In this document: positions 42,696-51,683 of the stretch, piece after piece
Layout of the letters: each line of letters opens with the position of its first letter
Numbering within the stretch: position 1 is the first letter of the stretch
Origin: Aliiroseovarius sp. M344
GTDB taxonomy: Bacteria > Pseudomonadota > Alphaproteobacteria > Rhodobacterales > Rhodobacteraceae
Direction: 5' to 3'
Length of the DNA: 64,000 bases
NCBI RefSeq assembly: GCF_025140835.1
Contig: NZ_CP081153.1
Span: forward strand, 2,666,001-2,730,000
Notes under the pieces: generated by a model
What the model saw: only the letters and a program-made list of their open reading frames with translations
Databases searched by the model: none
What the model was told of the DNA's origin: nothing
Translations under genes and position numbers: made by a program

Positions 42696-42793
42696 GGTTT
42701 TGTCCTTGGTTTGGCAAAATGCAGGCTTGGCCGCTGTTGCGGCTGGCTTATGGCACATGTCGTGTGTCAGGCGGCCTGCGTCAAGATGTTACA

Positions 42794-43906
42794 TCACTTA
42801 ACATCGAAAAATTCCTGCAACTCTGTGATCAGATCCGAATAGACCGCCTGCATTCTTGGGTTGGGTTGGCGCGCGGCGAACGTCTCGGCCAGGGGATCAA
42901 GGGCGTGAATGGCCGCACCAGACATTTCCTCGAGCACTGCATGACCGCAAAAGGGCACATAAACCTCGGAATAGCCGCCTTCATGCGCCATCATCAGACG
43001 CCCGCCACAATGATCGTGGGCCAGTTCCATCACCATGCGTGTCATTTGCCGGAACGTGTCGGCGGTTGCAAGCATGCAGGACAGCGGATCAATCAGCGCC
43101 GCGTCATAGCCACAAGCGATGATGATCACCTCTGGTTCATGCGCACGGATTGCCGGTGCAACCAGTCGTTCCATCACTTCCAGATAGGTGGCGTGGCCTG
43201 CACCCGGTGGCAGCGGGATATTCATATTAGCACCCTGCCCGGCACCCTCGCCGCGCACATCTGCGTCCCCAGTATCGGTCGGGTAGTTTCGTTCCTGATG
43301 GATCGAAATCGTCAAGACATCAGGATCGTCAATAAACACCGCTTCTGTCCCATTGCCGTGATGCACATCCCAGTCCAGCACCACAAACCGCTTCGCCAAC
43401 CCGGTCGCCTGCGCGTAGCGAACGGCAATCGCAAGGTTGGCCAACAAGCAAAACCCATTTGGAAACTCGGGCAGGCAGTGGTGGCCGGGCGGGCGCGACA
43501 GCGCATAGGCATTTTGCACGTCACCCTTCAGAACCGCCGCAAGCGCCGCAACAGACAGACCGGCCGACAGGGTGGCGATTTCGTACCCGCCCTGCCCGAA
43601 TGGCGTGCGCAGACCCAGTTCACCCCCGCCTGCGTCCGAGACACGCTTGAATTCATCCAGAAACGCCGTCGGATGCACTCGAGATAACATCTCGCGATCA
43701 GCCATCGGCGCGGTTTGTGCGTGAAGCGCGCTGGTCAAACCGGTCACGTCCATCAGGTTTTTCAAGCGCCGCTTGGTTTCGGGGTTTTCAGGCAGGCCAC
43801 CTGCGGCCAGCGGTTGCACCAGCCCGCCCACCGGAAGGTTTCCGGCGTAGTTCCCGCCAGAATGCCAGAAACATTTCTCGTCCCAGAAAAAGCCGGTCTT
43901 GGCCAT
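42794..43906 (-). CDS. Histone-deacetylase-family hydrolase
   Basis: The 370-residue zinc hydrolase shares the arginase/HDAC fold. Visible are the His-His motif SRPPGHHCLPEFPNGFCLLA, the zinc-binding VVLDWDVHHGNGTEAVF, ISIHQERNYPTDTG, IIIACGYDAALIDPL and MMAHEGGYSE, all in family order. In bacteria such proteins deacetylate polyamines or proteins, including acetyl-CoA synthetase. I start at 43906 because GGAG lies 8 nt upstream; the 75 codons before it are low-complexity and unsupported. It is divergent from a DUF167 gene. Confidence 0.9.
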   Translation of the reverse strand: MAKTGFFWDEKCFWHSGGNYAGNLPVGGLVQPLAAGGLPENPETKRRLKNLMDVTGLTSALHAQTAPMADREMLSRVHPTAFLDEFKRVSDAGGGELGLRTPFGQGGYEIATLSAGLSVAALAAVLKGDVQNAYALSRPPGHHCLPEFPNGFCLLANLAIAVRYAQATGLAKRFVVLDWDVHHGNGTEAVFIDDPDVLTISIHQERNYPTDTGDADVRGEGAGQGANMNIPLPPGAGHATYLEVMERLVAPAIRAHEPEVIIIACGYDAALIDPLSCMLATADTFRQMTRMVMELAHDHCGGRLMMAHEGGYSEVYVPFCGHAVLEEMSGAAIHALDPLAETFAARQPNPRMQAVYSDLITELQEFFDVK

Positions 43907-43980
43907 CACGCACACTCCATTTTCAAGCAGATTGACCCAGCGCGCTTGCATCGTCCAGCCCTGCCCCACAGGATGGCGGA

Positions 43981-44235
43981 ATGAAGAAAGGCGATCTCTC
44001 CCATCTTGCGACGCCCGGCACGTTGTTGTCGGTGCGGGTGACGCCAAAAGCCGCACGCAATCAAGTCGACGAACGGGGTGATCAACTGCGCGTTTCGGTG
44101 ACCACCGTGCCCGAAGACGGCAAAGCGACAAAAGCCGTTATCAAACTGTTGGCGAACGCCCTTGGCATCGCAAAATCGCGCCTTGTTCTGACACAAGGCG
44201 CGACATCGCGAGATAAAGTCTTTCGGATCGATTAG
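43981..44235 (+). CDS. DUF167 (YggU-like) protein
   Basis: This 84-residue small protein has the DUF167 signatures LLSVRVTPKAARNQVDE, GDQLRVSVTTVPEDGKATKA and VIKLLANALGIAKSRLVLTQ, ending GATSRDKVFRI. The fold is known but not the function. It is plus-strand, converging with the DUF805 gene with a 4-bp overlap of the two ends. Confidence 0.92.
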   Translation: MKKGDLSHLATPGTLLSVRVTPKAARNQVDERGDQLRVSVTTVPEDGKATKAVIKLLANALGIAKSRLVLTQGATSRDKVFRID

Positions 44236-44699
44236 CCCTGATCGCCTGCGCGCGGAATGGATGACGCGGAATAGGTGCCTTCATTCGGATCGTCATATCC
44301 ACTGCCCCCCAGCGGATCGGAACCATATTTGTTTGGCCCATTGGTGCCCTTGCTGGCAAACCACACGATCAGGATGATGGTGCCGATCAATGGGATCAAT
44401 GCCAACCAATACCACCAACCACTGCGGTCGGTGTCGTGAAGACGGCGCACCGCAACCGAAATCATTGGCAGCAGCGTCGCCAGTCCAAACAGTCCAGATA
44501 GGATTGGAGTGGAGGTCTGCGCTTGGAACCCGCCTTCCATCGTTGTCACAGTTCCAAAAAGGAAGCTGTCAAAGATACCGAGAATGATCTGCCCGGCAAA
44601 AACAAAGAGTGCAAAGAACCAGAATTCCGACCTCTGGGCACGCCCACTGAATGTCACGTATTTCGAAAAACACGTCCGAATTGAGTCCATAAAGCTCAT
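44232..44699 (-). CDS. DUF805-family membrane protein
   Basis: The 155-residue inner-membrane protein shows the DUF805 layout: RTCFSKYVTFSGRAQRSEFW, a first span FFALFVFAGQIILGIFDSFL, then SVAVRRLHDTDRSGWWYWLA, two more spans and the C-terminal GTNGPNKYGSDP. The function is unknown. It lies 19 bp after plsY and may be the last gene of the pyrB-plsY unit. Confidence 0.93.
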   Translation of the reverse strand: MSFMDSIRTCFSKYVTFSGRAQRSEFWFFALFVFAGQIILGIFDSFLFGTVTTMEGGFQAQTSTPILSGLFGLATLLPMISVAVRRLHDTDRSGWWYWLALIPLIGTIILIVWFASKGTNGPNKYGSDPLGGSGYDDPNEGTYSASSIPRAGDQG

Positions 44700-44718
44700 G
44701 ATCTGTCCCCTGTTCAGG

Positions 44719-45327
44719 TTACTTTTTTGCTCCGATGCGAGGTTCGTCCCCGGCGATCAGTCGCTCAATGTTTGCGCGATGGCGGGCGAAAATCAACAAC
44801 GCAAGCGCGATCGACAGGGCCACGAAGCCGGGAAACCCCAGCAAAGCCGCCATGATGGGGGACAAAGCTGCCGCCGCAAGGGCCGCAAGCGATGAGATGC
44901 GGAACCCAAGTGCGAAAACAAGCCACGCCGCACAGGCCGCCAACCCGACGGGCCACGCTAAGGCCAGCATCGTACCCAGCCATGTGGCGACCCCTTTACC
45001 CCCTTTGAAGCCCAGAAATACCGGGAAGCAATGGCCTAGAAAGGCAGCGAAACCAGCGAGCTGTGCCGCATCTTCGCCAACCAGAGCACGTGCCAGAAGC
45101 ACGGCGGCCCCGCCCTTGCCCGCGTCCCCCAGAAGCGTCAGCAGGGCTGCGGGTTTGTTTCCTGTGCGCAGAACATTGGTGGCACCAATATTGCCAGATC
45201 CGATCTGGCGCAGGTCACCTAGCCCGAACAGCCGCGCCATGACGATGCCAAAGGGGATCGAGCCGAGAAGATAGCCCAAAAGGGCGACCAACAGGAGGAC
45301 GGGAAGCGACGTAACCAGCTCAGGCAT
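44719..45327 (-). CDS. plsY: Glycerol-3-phosphate acyltransferase PlsY
   Basis: PlsY transfers an acyl group from acyl-phosphate to glycerol 3-phosphate, the first step of phospholipid synthesis. The 202-residue membrane enzyme carries the three catalytic motifs: GSIPFG with GSGNIGATNVLRT, GHCFPVFLGFKGGKGVAT and the C-terminal FARHRANIERLIAG. I start at 45327 because GGAGG lies 6 nt upstream and five spans follow. It overlaps the pyrC-like gene by 8 bp, so it is coupled to pyrimidine genes. Confidence 0.95.
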   Translation of the reverse strand: MPELVTSLPVLLLVALLGYLLGSIPFGIVMARLFGLGDLRQIGSGNIGATNVLRTGNKPAALLTLLGDAGKGGAAVLLARALVGEDAAQLAGFAAFLGHCFPVFLGFKGGKGVATWLGTMLALAWPVGLAACAAWLVFALGFRISSLAALAAAALSPIMAALLGFPGFVALSIALALLIFARHRANIERLIAGDEPRIGAKK

Positions 45328-46591
45328 CGTAGCCTCCAAACACGCGATCACCGCCAACCCATGTGCCCAACACGCGACCCTCCATCCGCGCGCCGTCAAA
45401 CGGCGTGTTTTTGGATTTCGAGTTCAGTTCGAACCGGTCCAGCACGAAGGGCGCATTTGGATCGAACAGAACCAGATCGGCGGGTGCGCCTTGCGACAGC
45501 TCGCCACCGGGCAAACCGAAACGACGCGCCGGGTTCAGCGACAGCGCGCGCCAAAGCGTCGGTAAATCGATCAGCTCCGCATGGACCAACCGCATGGCAG
45601 CAGGCAAAAGTGTTTCAAGGGCAACTGCGCCTGATGCGGCCTCTTCAAACGGCAGGCGCTTGCTTTCTTCATCCTGCGGGGTGTGCATGGACGAGATGAT
45701 GTCGATCAGCCCGGTCGCCACAGCCTCGACCATGGCCAGCCGGTCATCTTCGCTGCGCAACGGCGGTTTGACCTTGAAGAAGGTGCGATAGTCGCCCACG
45801 TCTAATTCGTTCAGCGTCAGATGGTGAATGTTAACCCCGGCGGACACATTCAGCCCCGCGGTCTTGGCGCGCTGCAACGCAGGCAGCGCATGGGCGGTCG
45901 ACAGATTGTCCGCGTGATAGGCGACGCCCGTCATCTCGACCAGCGCCAAATCGCGTTCCAATGCCATCCGCTCGGCCATCGGACTGACCGCTGGCAAGCC
46001 GCGCAGACTGGCAAACTTGCCCGAGGTTACAGCAGCCCCCTTCGACATATTGGGATCTTGCGGATGGCCGATGATCAGCGCGCCAAGGCTGCGCGCATAG
46101 GTCATCGCGCGGGAATAGACCTTGTTGTCGGTGACCACATGATCACAATCGGTGAACGCGACGGCGCCTGCATCCAGCATGAACCCCATCTCGACCATCT
46201 CGCGACCTTCGCGGCCTTTGGTCAGCGCGGCCATGGAATGCACATTGACAGGTGCGGCCTGCGAGGCGCGGCGCGCGACGAAGGCCAGGGTTTCTGGTGT
46301 GTCCACGGCCGGCAGTGTGTCCGGGCGGATGACCATCGTGGTGACCCCGCCGGCTGCCGCCGCAAGGCCCGCGCTGCGAAAACTTTCCTTGTGCCGTTCG
46401 CCCGGCTCGCCGATCTTCACGCCGATATCCACAATGCCGGGGGCCAGACATTTGCCGCCACAGTCGATCACGGTTCCGGTTTCACCGCCGTTCACGCTGG
46501 CAATAACACCGTCCTCGATGGTCAGGCTGCTGATCTCATCGGTGCCGGCTTCGGGGTCAATCAGGCGGGCGTTTGTGAAAGTTGTGGTCAT
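45320..46591 (-). CDS. pyrC: Dihydroorotase homologue lacking metal ligands (pseudo-dihydroorotase, PyrC-like)
   Basis: The 423-residue protein has the amidohydrolase fold of type I dihydroorotase and lies directly beside pyrB. The metal-site motifs are lost. The HxH of strand 1 reads PGIVDIGVKIGEPG instead of VDxHxHxxxPG. The later His-bearing segment reads ADNLSTAHAL instead of xCHVST. The Asp-bearing DHAPH reads SMHTPQ. Only the histidine in IIGHPQDP could remain. In Pseudomonas a similar inactive protein (PyrC') is a structural partner of aspartate carbamoyltransferase, and this is the likely role here. True dihydroorotase should then be encoded elsewhere. The start overlaps the PH-like gene by 4 bp. 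Confidence 0.85.
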   Translation of the reverse strand: MTTTFTNARLIDPEAGTDEISSLTIEDGVIASVNGGETGTVIDCGGKCLAPGIVDIGVKIGEPGERHKESFRSAGLAAAAGGVTTMVIRPDTLPAVDTPETLAFVARRASQAAPVNVHSMAALTKGREGREMVEMGFMLDAGAVAFTDCDHVVTDNKVYSRAMTYARSLGALIIGHPQDPNMSKGAAVTSGKFASLRGLPAVSPMAERMALERDLALVEMTGVAYHADNLSTAHALPALQRAKTAGLNVSAGVNIHHLTLNELDVGDYRTFFKVKPPLRSEDDRLAMVEAVATGLIDIISSMHTPQDEESKRLPFEEAASGAVALETLLPAAMRLVHAELIDLPTLWRALSLNPARRFGLPGGELSQGAPADLVLFDPNAPFVLDRFELNSKSKNTPFDGARMEGRVLGTWVGGDRVFGGYDA

Positions 46592-47055
46592 GCCGTGGCT
46601 CCCGCTACGCCCCGAGCTCGGTCAATCGCGGCTTGGGTGGCCTTGGTGTCGGCCTGATATTTCATCATGTATTTGTCGCCCGTAGTCGTCACGACCTGTG
46701 CGGCCGAGAAGATGGTGTTCACCTTGGCAATATTGCCCAACAGTATAGAGCGTTCGCCCGGGCCAATCAGTCGCCGGTTGGTCAGGTACCACGTGAACCC
46801 GAGTTGTTCGCGCGCCACATAAAAGCCCCGCACAGCGATGGCAGCAATGGACCCTACAATGCCGGTCCACGCATGCGGGTTACCCATATACATGAGGACG
46901 CCTGACATGATGACTGCGCCCAGCGCGGCAAGCAGAACATGCTCTTTCACATAGGTCTTCAGGTTGCCTGAAAAACTCTCGATCAGCCGCTCGCCGGGCT
47001 CAAGGTCCGGGCCGGTCTGGTCTTCCAGACGAGGCTCCAGCTGCATCTCAGACAT
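46588..47055 (-). CDS. PH-domain-like membrane protein in the pyr operon
   Basis: The 155-residue protein from ATG 47055 has two adjacent hydrophobic spans ([34 protein letters not shown]) followed by a small beta domain with [20 protein letters not shown], the pattern of bacterial PH-domain membrane proteins. GGAGG precedes the start. It is inserted between pyrB and the pyrC-like gene with 8-bp and 4-bp overlaps, so its expression is tied to pyrimidine synthesis, though no direct role is apparent. Confidence 0.8.
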   Translation of the reverse strand: MSEMQLEPRLEDQTGPDLEPGERLIESFSGNLKTYVKEHVLLAALGAVIMSGVLMYMGNPHAWTGIVGSIAAIAVRGFYVAREQLGFTWYLTNRRLIGPGERSILLGNIAKVNTIFSAAQVVTTTGDKYMMKYQADTKATQAAIDRARGVAGATA

Positions 47056-48010
47056 ACACACCCTCCGGTTGGGCAGCGCGTTCTGCACGCAGATTTCGCG
47101 CCAGAAGGTCCATCGCAGCCATTCGCACCGCGACGCCCATTTCGACCTGTTCCTGAATAACGGATCGGTTGATGTCGTCGGCGATGGTGCCGTCAATCTC
47201 GACCCCGCGGTTCATTGGGCCGGGGTGCATGACGATAGCGTCATCTTTGGCATGCGCCAGCTTTTCGGCGTCCAGCCCATAACGGTGATAGTATTCGCGC
47301 TCCGAGGGGATAAAGCCGCCATCCATACGTTCCCGCTGAAGACGCAGCATCATGACCACATCGGCATCTTTCAGACCTTCTTCCATGTCGTCATAGACCT
47401 CAACCCCGAATTGGTCGATCTGCGACGGCATCAAAGTTGGCGGCCCGACAAGGCGCACGCGGTTTTCCATCTTGCCCAGAAGGATCAGGTTCGACCGCGC
47501 CACGCGGCTGTGGGCAATATCGCCGCAGATCGCGATGGTCAGACGATGCAACCGGCCTTTCTCGCGCCGGATCGTCAGCGCATCGAGCAACGCCTGCGTC
47601 GGATGTTCGTGCTTGCCGTCGCCCGCGTTCAGAACCGCGCAGTTCACCTTTTCGGCCAGCAAGTTCACCGCGCCGGAATGGGGATGACGCACCACCAGCA
47701 AGTCCGGGTGCATCGCATTCAGGGTCAGCGCGGTGTCAATCAGCGTTTCGCCCTTTTTGATCGAGGACGCCTGCATCGCCATGTTCATCACATCCGCGCC
47801 CAGTCGCTTGCCCGCGATCTCGAACGAGGCCTGCGTGCGGGTCGAATTTTCGAAAAACATGTTGATCTGCGTCAGACCCGCCAACACATCAGACCGCTTC
47901 TGCGCCGACCGGTTCAAGTCCACGTAACTGTCTGCAAGATCAAGAACGGATTTGATCTCTTCAGGGTGAAGCGGTTCGATCCCCAGAAGATGTCGCTGGC
48001 GGAATGTCAT
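47048..48010 (-). CDS. pyrB: Aspartate carbamoyltransferase catalytic chain
   Basis: PyrB condenses aspartate and carbamoyl phosphate. The 320-residue protein has the carbamoyl phosphate site [43 protein letters not shown], the [16 protein letters not shown] loop, and [12 protein letters not shown] and [12 protein letters not shown] for aspartate. No pyrI regulatory chain is present; instead a pseudo-dihydroorotase gene follows, the arrangement of non-PyrI ATCases that form complexes with PyrC. It is the first gene of the pyrB operon. Confidence 0.97.
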   Translation of the reverse strand: MTFRQRHLLGIEPLHPEEIKSVLDLADSYVDLNRSAQKRSDVLAGLTQINMFFENSTRTQASFEIAGKRLGADVMNMAMQASSIKKGETLIDTALTLNAMHPDLLVVRHPHSGAVNLLAEKVNCAVLNAGDGKHEHPTQALLDALTIRREKGRLHRLTIAICGDIAHSRVARSNLILLGKMENRVRLVGPPTLMPSQIDQFGVEVYDDMEEGLKDADVVMMLRLQRERMDGGFIPSEREYYHRYGLDAEKLAHAKDDAIVMHPGPMNRGVEIDGTIADDINRSVIQEQVEMGVAVRMAAMDLLARNLRAERAAQPEGVYV

Positions 48011-48127
48011 ACGGGCCTCCGTCCTGTTTCCAAGCGCTTATAAGATCGGGCGAAGGCTTCGTCCATCCCCGAGATCAAGCTGCGACAGGCGTTTACCTTC
48101 GCGTCGGCCACGAATAGGCTTATGCAC

Positions 48128-48928
48128 ATGGAATCGGCACAAGACTGGCACAGCGCGAAGGCGCTTCTGGAATGGCATATCGAGCTGGGCGCGGTGGACG
48201 CGATCGGCGATGCGCCTGTTGACCGCTATGCGCTTGACCCAACGCCGCCGAAACCGGCAAAAGCCGCCCCGGAAGGGCCCAGCCCGGTACACGCCGCAAA
48301 GCCACCCGCCGCCCCCCGTCGTGACCATGTTGCAGTGGCAAAACAGATCGCCGCTGCAGCGCGCGATCTGGATGCGTTGAAGGCCGCCATCACGGATTTT
48401 GACGGGTGTGAATTGAAACGCGGTGCTCGCAACACGGTGATCGCTGACGGCAACCCAGCCGCCCGCGTGATGATCATCGGCGAAGCCCCGGGCCGTGACG
48501 AGGATATCGAGGGTAAGCCCTTTGTTGGTCGGGCGGGGCAGCTTCTTGACAAGATGTTTGCCGCCATCGGAATGGGGCGTGATGCGCCCTTGTCGAAAGA
48601 CGCGATCTATATCACCAATGTGATGCCGTGGCGCCCGCCCAGCAACCGCGACCCGACCCCTGACGAAATCGCGATGATGATCCCGTTTCTTGAGCGACAC
48701 GTGCAGTTGGTTGCCCCTGAACTGTTGGTTCTGATGGGAAATACGCCCTGTCAGGCCGTGCTGGGCCGCAAGGGTATCTTGCGCATGCGTGGTAACTGGG
48801 ATCAGGGCTGGGGGAAACCGGTCATGCCGATGACCCACCCGGCTTATTTGCTCAGAAACCCAGCGGCCAAGCGCGAGGCTTGGGCCGACCTGTTAGAAAT
48901 ACAGGCAAAGCTGCGAGAGCAGGCATGA
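48128..48928 (+). CDS. Uracil-DNA glycosylase (family 4/5-like)
   Basis: The 266-residue protein has an acidic-proline linker after the N-terminal helix and a UDG superfamily core: VMIIGEAPGRDEDIEGKPFV with GRAGQLLDKMF, IYITNVMPWRPPSNRDPTPD, LVLMGNTPCQAVLG and MPMTHPAYLLRNPAAKREAW. These are the substrate-pocket and catalytic motifs. Classical family-4 enzymes hold a [4Fe-4S] cluster by four cysteines, but here only GCELKRGARN and NTPCQAV carry cysteine. I start at 48128 because AGG lies 9 nt upstream; ATG 48122 has a spacing of only 3. The following gene overlaps by 4 bp. Confidence 0.9.
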   Translation: MESAQDWHSAKALLEWHIELGAVDAIGDAPVDRYALDPTPPKPAKAAPEGPSPVHAAKPPAAPRRDHVAVAKQIAAAARDLDALKAAITDFDGCELKRGARNTVIADGNPAARVMIIGEAPGRDEDIEGKPFVGRAGQLLDKMFAAIGMGRDAPLSKDAIYITNVMPWRPPSNRDPTPDEIAMMIPFLERHVQLVAPELLVLMGNTPCQAVLGRKGILRMRGNWDQGWGKPVMPMTHPAYLLRNPAAKREAWADLLEIQAKLREQA

Positions 48929-49527
48929 AGATTCTGGCTTTTTCAGATCTGCATCTGGATCAGCGCGCAGCAGACCTACTTCTTGAAGCCGCAACAGATG
49001 CCGACTTGGTGTTAGGTGTCGGAGATTTTGCGCAACGCCGTGTTGGCTTGGCAGATTATGTCGCGCAGTTTGCCCAGTGGGGCGAGAAGGCGGTTTTTGT
49101 TCCCGGCAACAATGAAACTGACGCAGAATTGCGCGCAGCACTGCGCGACACAGGTATCCACATCCTGCATGGCGATACCGTAACGGTTGCTGATGTGAAA
49201 ATCGCTGGCATCGGTGCCGCAATCCCGCCATTGCCCCCATTGGCATGGGTCTCCTTCGATCTGAGGGAAGAGGACGCCGAAACCTTGCTCGACCCCATTG
49301 CCGATGCCGATGTCTTGTTATCACATTCGCCGCCTAAAGGCGTTGCGGATGTTCATCAGGACCTTGGTTCATTGGGATCAGTAGCTGTTCGGGATGCGAC
49401 TTTACGCCTGTCGCCAAACTGGCTTCTGTGTGGGCATATTCACGACGCTTGGGGCGAGCAAGGTCGGCTGGGAACAACGAAGGTTCTTAACCTTGGACCA
49501 ACACCAAACTGGATTTCACTAGACTAG
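48925..49527 (+). CDS. Calcineurin-like metallophosphoesterase
   Basis: The 200-residue protein has the full metal-site set of the superfamily: FSDLHLD near the start, VLGVGDFAQ, PGNNETD, SHSPPKGVAD and GHIHDAWGEQ at the C-terminal metal site. It starts at ATG 48925, forming an ATGA overlap with the uracil-DNA glycosylase. The substrate is unknown; the size fits YfcE/ICC-type phosphodiesterases. GAGCAGG precedes the start. Confidence 0.88.
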   Translation: MKILAFSDLHLDQRAADLLLEAATDADLVLGVGDFAQRRVGLADYVAQFAQWGEKAVFVPGNNETDAELRAALRDTGIHILHGDTVTVADVKIAGIGAAIPPLPPLAWVSFDLREEDAETLLDPIADADVLLSHSPPKGVADVHQDLGSLGSVAVRDATLRLSPNWLLCGHIHDAWGEQGRLGTTKVLNLGPTPNWISLD

Positions 49528-49536
49528 GATCAAACG

Positions 49537-50091
49537 ATGTCGCACATCACACCACAAGCTGCCGCCGCGCGTGACTTCATCCCGGTCCGTATCGCCGTGC
49601 TGACAATTTCGGACACGCGCGAAATGGATCAGGACCGCTCTGGTGACACGCTGGTGGAGCGGCTGGAACAAGCCGGTCACATTCTGGCTGACCGCATGAT
49701 CTGCCCCGATGAACGTGGCGAGATCGCAGACCACCTGCGCGCGTGGTCGCTGGACCCCGAAATCGACGTGGTGATCTCTACTGGTGGCACTGGTTTGACC
49801 GGACGCGATGTTTCGGTCGAGGCGCATCGCGATGTCTATGAAAAAGAGATTGAAGCTTTTGGCACCGTGTTCACCATTATCTCGATGAACAAGATCGGCA
49901 CCTCGGCCGTGCAAAGCCGCGCCACCGGCGGTGTCGCCAATGGAACCTATCTGTTTGCCCTCCCCGGAAGCCCCGGCGCGTGCAAAGACGCGTGGGACGA
50001 TATTCTGGTCCACCAGCTCGATTATCGCCACATGCCGTGCAATTTTGTCGAGATTTTTCCGCGTCTGGACGAACACAAGCGACGGAAATGA
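49537..50091 (+). CDS. moaB: Molybdenum cofactor biosynthesis protein B
   Basis: The 184-residue protein shows the MoaB/MogA fold: IAVLTISDTREMDQDRSGDT, LAQAGHIL-type helix, VVISTGGTGLTGRDVSVEAH and the C-terminal FALPGSPGACKDAWDDIL. It adenylylates molybdopterin before metal insertion, or assists that step. The length of 184 is normal for alphaproteobacterial MoaB. It is nine bases past the metallophosphoesterase stop, so probably co-transcribed. A perfect dyad at 50110-50124 follows. Confidence 0.93.
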   Translation: MSHITPQAAAARDFIPVRIAVLTISDTREMDQDRSGDTLVERLEQAGHILADRMICPDERGEIADHLRAWSLDPEIDVVISTGGTGLTGRDVSVEAHRDVYEKEIEAFGTVFTIISMNKIGTSAVQSRATGGVANGTYLFALPGSPGACKDAWDDILVHQLDYRHMPCNFVEIFPRLDEHKRRK

Positions 50092-50109
50092 TCCACTTAT
50101 CCGTATTAA

Positions 50110-50124
50110 GCGTATTGAATACGC
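50110..50124. promoter_or_regulatory. Palindrome upstream of the RND efflux operon
   Basis: GCGTATT (50110-50116) and AATACGC (50118-50124) form a perfect dyad with one central G, 96-110 bp before the adaptor ATG. A third GTATT precedes it. This is a plausible TetR- or MarR-type operator for the pump genes, but no regulator is encoded nearby. Confidence 0.4.
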
Positions 50125-50219
50125 ACACCTTCGACGTGCCGAAACTGTGACCACACGCCGCTTGCTTGCAAAGGCATAGCAAGACAGGATGTTGTGGCGT
50201 TAAGTGGTGGAGTAGCAAC

Positions 50220-51680
50220 ATGCGTTTTCTGGGCCGTAGCCTGATCGGGCTGTTCCTTCTGGCCGCAACTCTTGGGTTGCTGGCCATGGCGGCGGGCATG
50301 GTGAACTCGGCGTTCAAAGCCCGCGCAGAACGCGACAATGCTGAACCCACGGCCCGCGAACGGGTGTTTTCTGCCAATGTCATCACCATCCAAGCGCAAA
50401 CCCTGACGCCAGTGCTCACGGCCTATGGCGAACTTGCTGCGCGCCGCGCGCTTGACGTGCGGGCCTTAACAGGTGGCACCATTACCGAGATTGCACCGAA
50501 CTTCGAAACCGGCGGTGCAGTGCGCGAAGGCGATCAACTCCTGCGCATCGACCCAACAGATTTTGAGTTTGCAAGGGAACTGGCCGAAACAGATGTCACA
50601 CAGGCAGAAGCGGAATTGCGCGACGCCCGCGCGGCTTTGGAACTGGCTGGCGATGATCTGACCAATGCAACCCGGCAGGCCGATTTGCGCGAAGCAGCCC
50701 TGACACGGCAACGCGACCTTGTGCAGCGCGGCGTTGGCACCGAAGCGGCTGTGGAAACCGCTGCCCTTGCTGCGTCGGCCGCGCAGCAGGCTGTGTTGGC
50801 AAAACGGCAATCCGCCATCACCGCCCAAGCCCGCGTCTCGACCGCAGACGCGGCATTACGGCGGAGCAAAATCCAGTTGGACGAGGCCCAGCGCCGCCTT
50901 GAGGAAACACAGATTTCTGCCGAAATCAGCGGGATTCTAACCGACGTGACTGTTCTTCGCGGTGGCGTCGTCACCGCCAATGAAAAAATTGGACGGATCA
51001 TTGACCCGACGGCGCTCGAGGTGCGGTTTCGCGTCTCTGCCGCGCAATATGCCCGACTTCTGGGATCTGACGGCACGCTGACCAACACCGATGTCACCAT
51101 CCAACTTGACGCTACCGGCGTGAACCTGACCACGACCGGGCGCATCGACCGCGAAAGCGCCGATGTGGGAGAAGGTCAGACCGGGCGCCAGATCTTTGCC
51201 ACGCTCGAACCGGCCCCGGGCATGCGCCCCGGTGATTTCGTCACCGTGATCGTGGCAGAGCCGCCGTTGGAAGGCACTGTTCTGTTACCCGCCTCGGCGC
51301 TGAGCGCGCAAAACGAAGTCCTGGTGCTTGGCCCCGAAGACCGCCTGACCAGCGCCAAGGTCGAACTGTTGCGCCGCCAGGGCAACGACGTGATCATACG
51401 CGCGACGGCACTTGAAGGGCGCGAGGTGGTATCCGAACGCACCCCGGCCCTTGGCGCTGGCATTCGCATCCGCGCGGTGCGCGACGGCGAGGGCATCGCC
51501 CCCGAACCAAAAGCCGAGATGGTCACACTTGACGCCGACCGCGTCGCGCTTTTGCGTACATTCGTGGAAAGCAACAAACGCATGCCTGAGGAAGCCCGCA
51601 ATCGCATCCTTGCTCAGTTGGACACCGGATCCTTGCCAGCCGAAACGCTCGCGCGGCTGGAACAGCGGATGGGGAACTAG
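50220..51680 (+). CDS. RND efflux periplasmic adaptor (MFP family)
   Basis: The 486-residue HlyD/AcrA-type protein has an N-terminal membrane anchor (FLGRSLIGLFLLAATLGLLA), then RALTGGTITEIAPNFETGGA (lipoyl/barrel-sandwich half-motif), a long coiled coil (about 135-215, rich in Ala, Glu and Arg) and the second half ISAEISGILTDVTVLRGGVV. The beta-barrel and membrane-proximal domains follow. The C-terminal 40 residues (RMPEEARNRILAQLDTGSLP) form a helical tail. I start at 50220 because GGAG lies 8 nt upstream. The pump gene starts three bases past the stop. Confidence 0.9.
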   Translation: MRFLGRSLIGLFLLAATLGLLAMAAGMVNSAFKARAERDNAEPTARERVFSANVITIQAQTLTPVLTAYGELAARRALDVRALTGGTITEIAPNFETGGAVREGDQLLRIDPTDFEFARELAETDVTQAEAELRDARAALELAGDDLTNATRQADLREAALTRQRDLVQRGVGTEAAVETAALAASAAQQAVLAKRQSAITAQARVSTADAALRRSKIQLDEAQRRLEETQISAEISGILTDVTVLRGGVVTANEKIGRIIDPTALEVRFRVSAAQYARLLGSDGTLTNTDVTIQLDATGVNLTTTGRIDRESADVGEGQTGRQIFATLEPAPGMRPGDFVTVIVAEPPLEGTVLLPASALSAQNEVLVLGPEDRLTSAKVELLRRQGNDVIIRATALEGREVVSERTPALGAGIRIRAVRDGEGIAPEPKAEMVTLDADRVALLRTFVESNKRMPEEARNRILAQLDTGSLPAETLARLEQRMGN

Positions 51681-51683
51681 CGC

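Noticed and set aside
48038..48838. A 266-codon minus-strand frame opposite the uracil-DNA glycosylase.
   Set aside because: The plus-strand product has complete glycosylase motifs, and this frame is a His/Arg-rich opposite-strand shadow.
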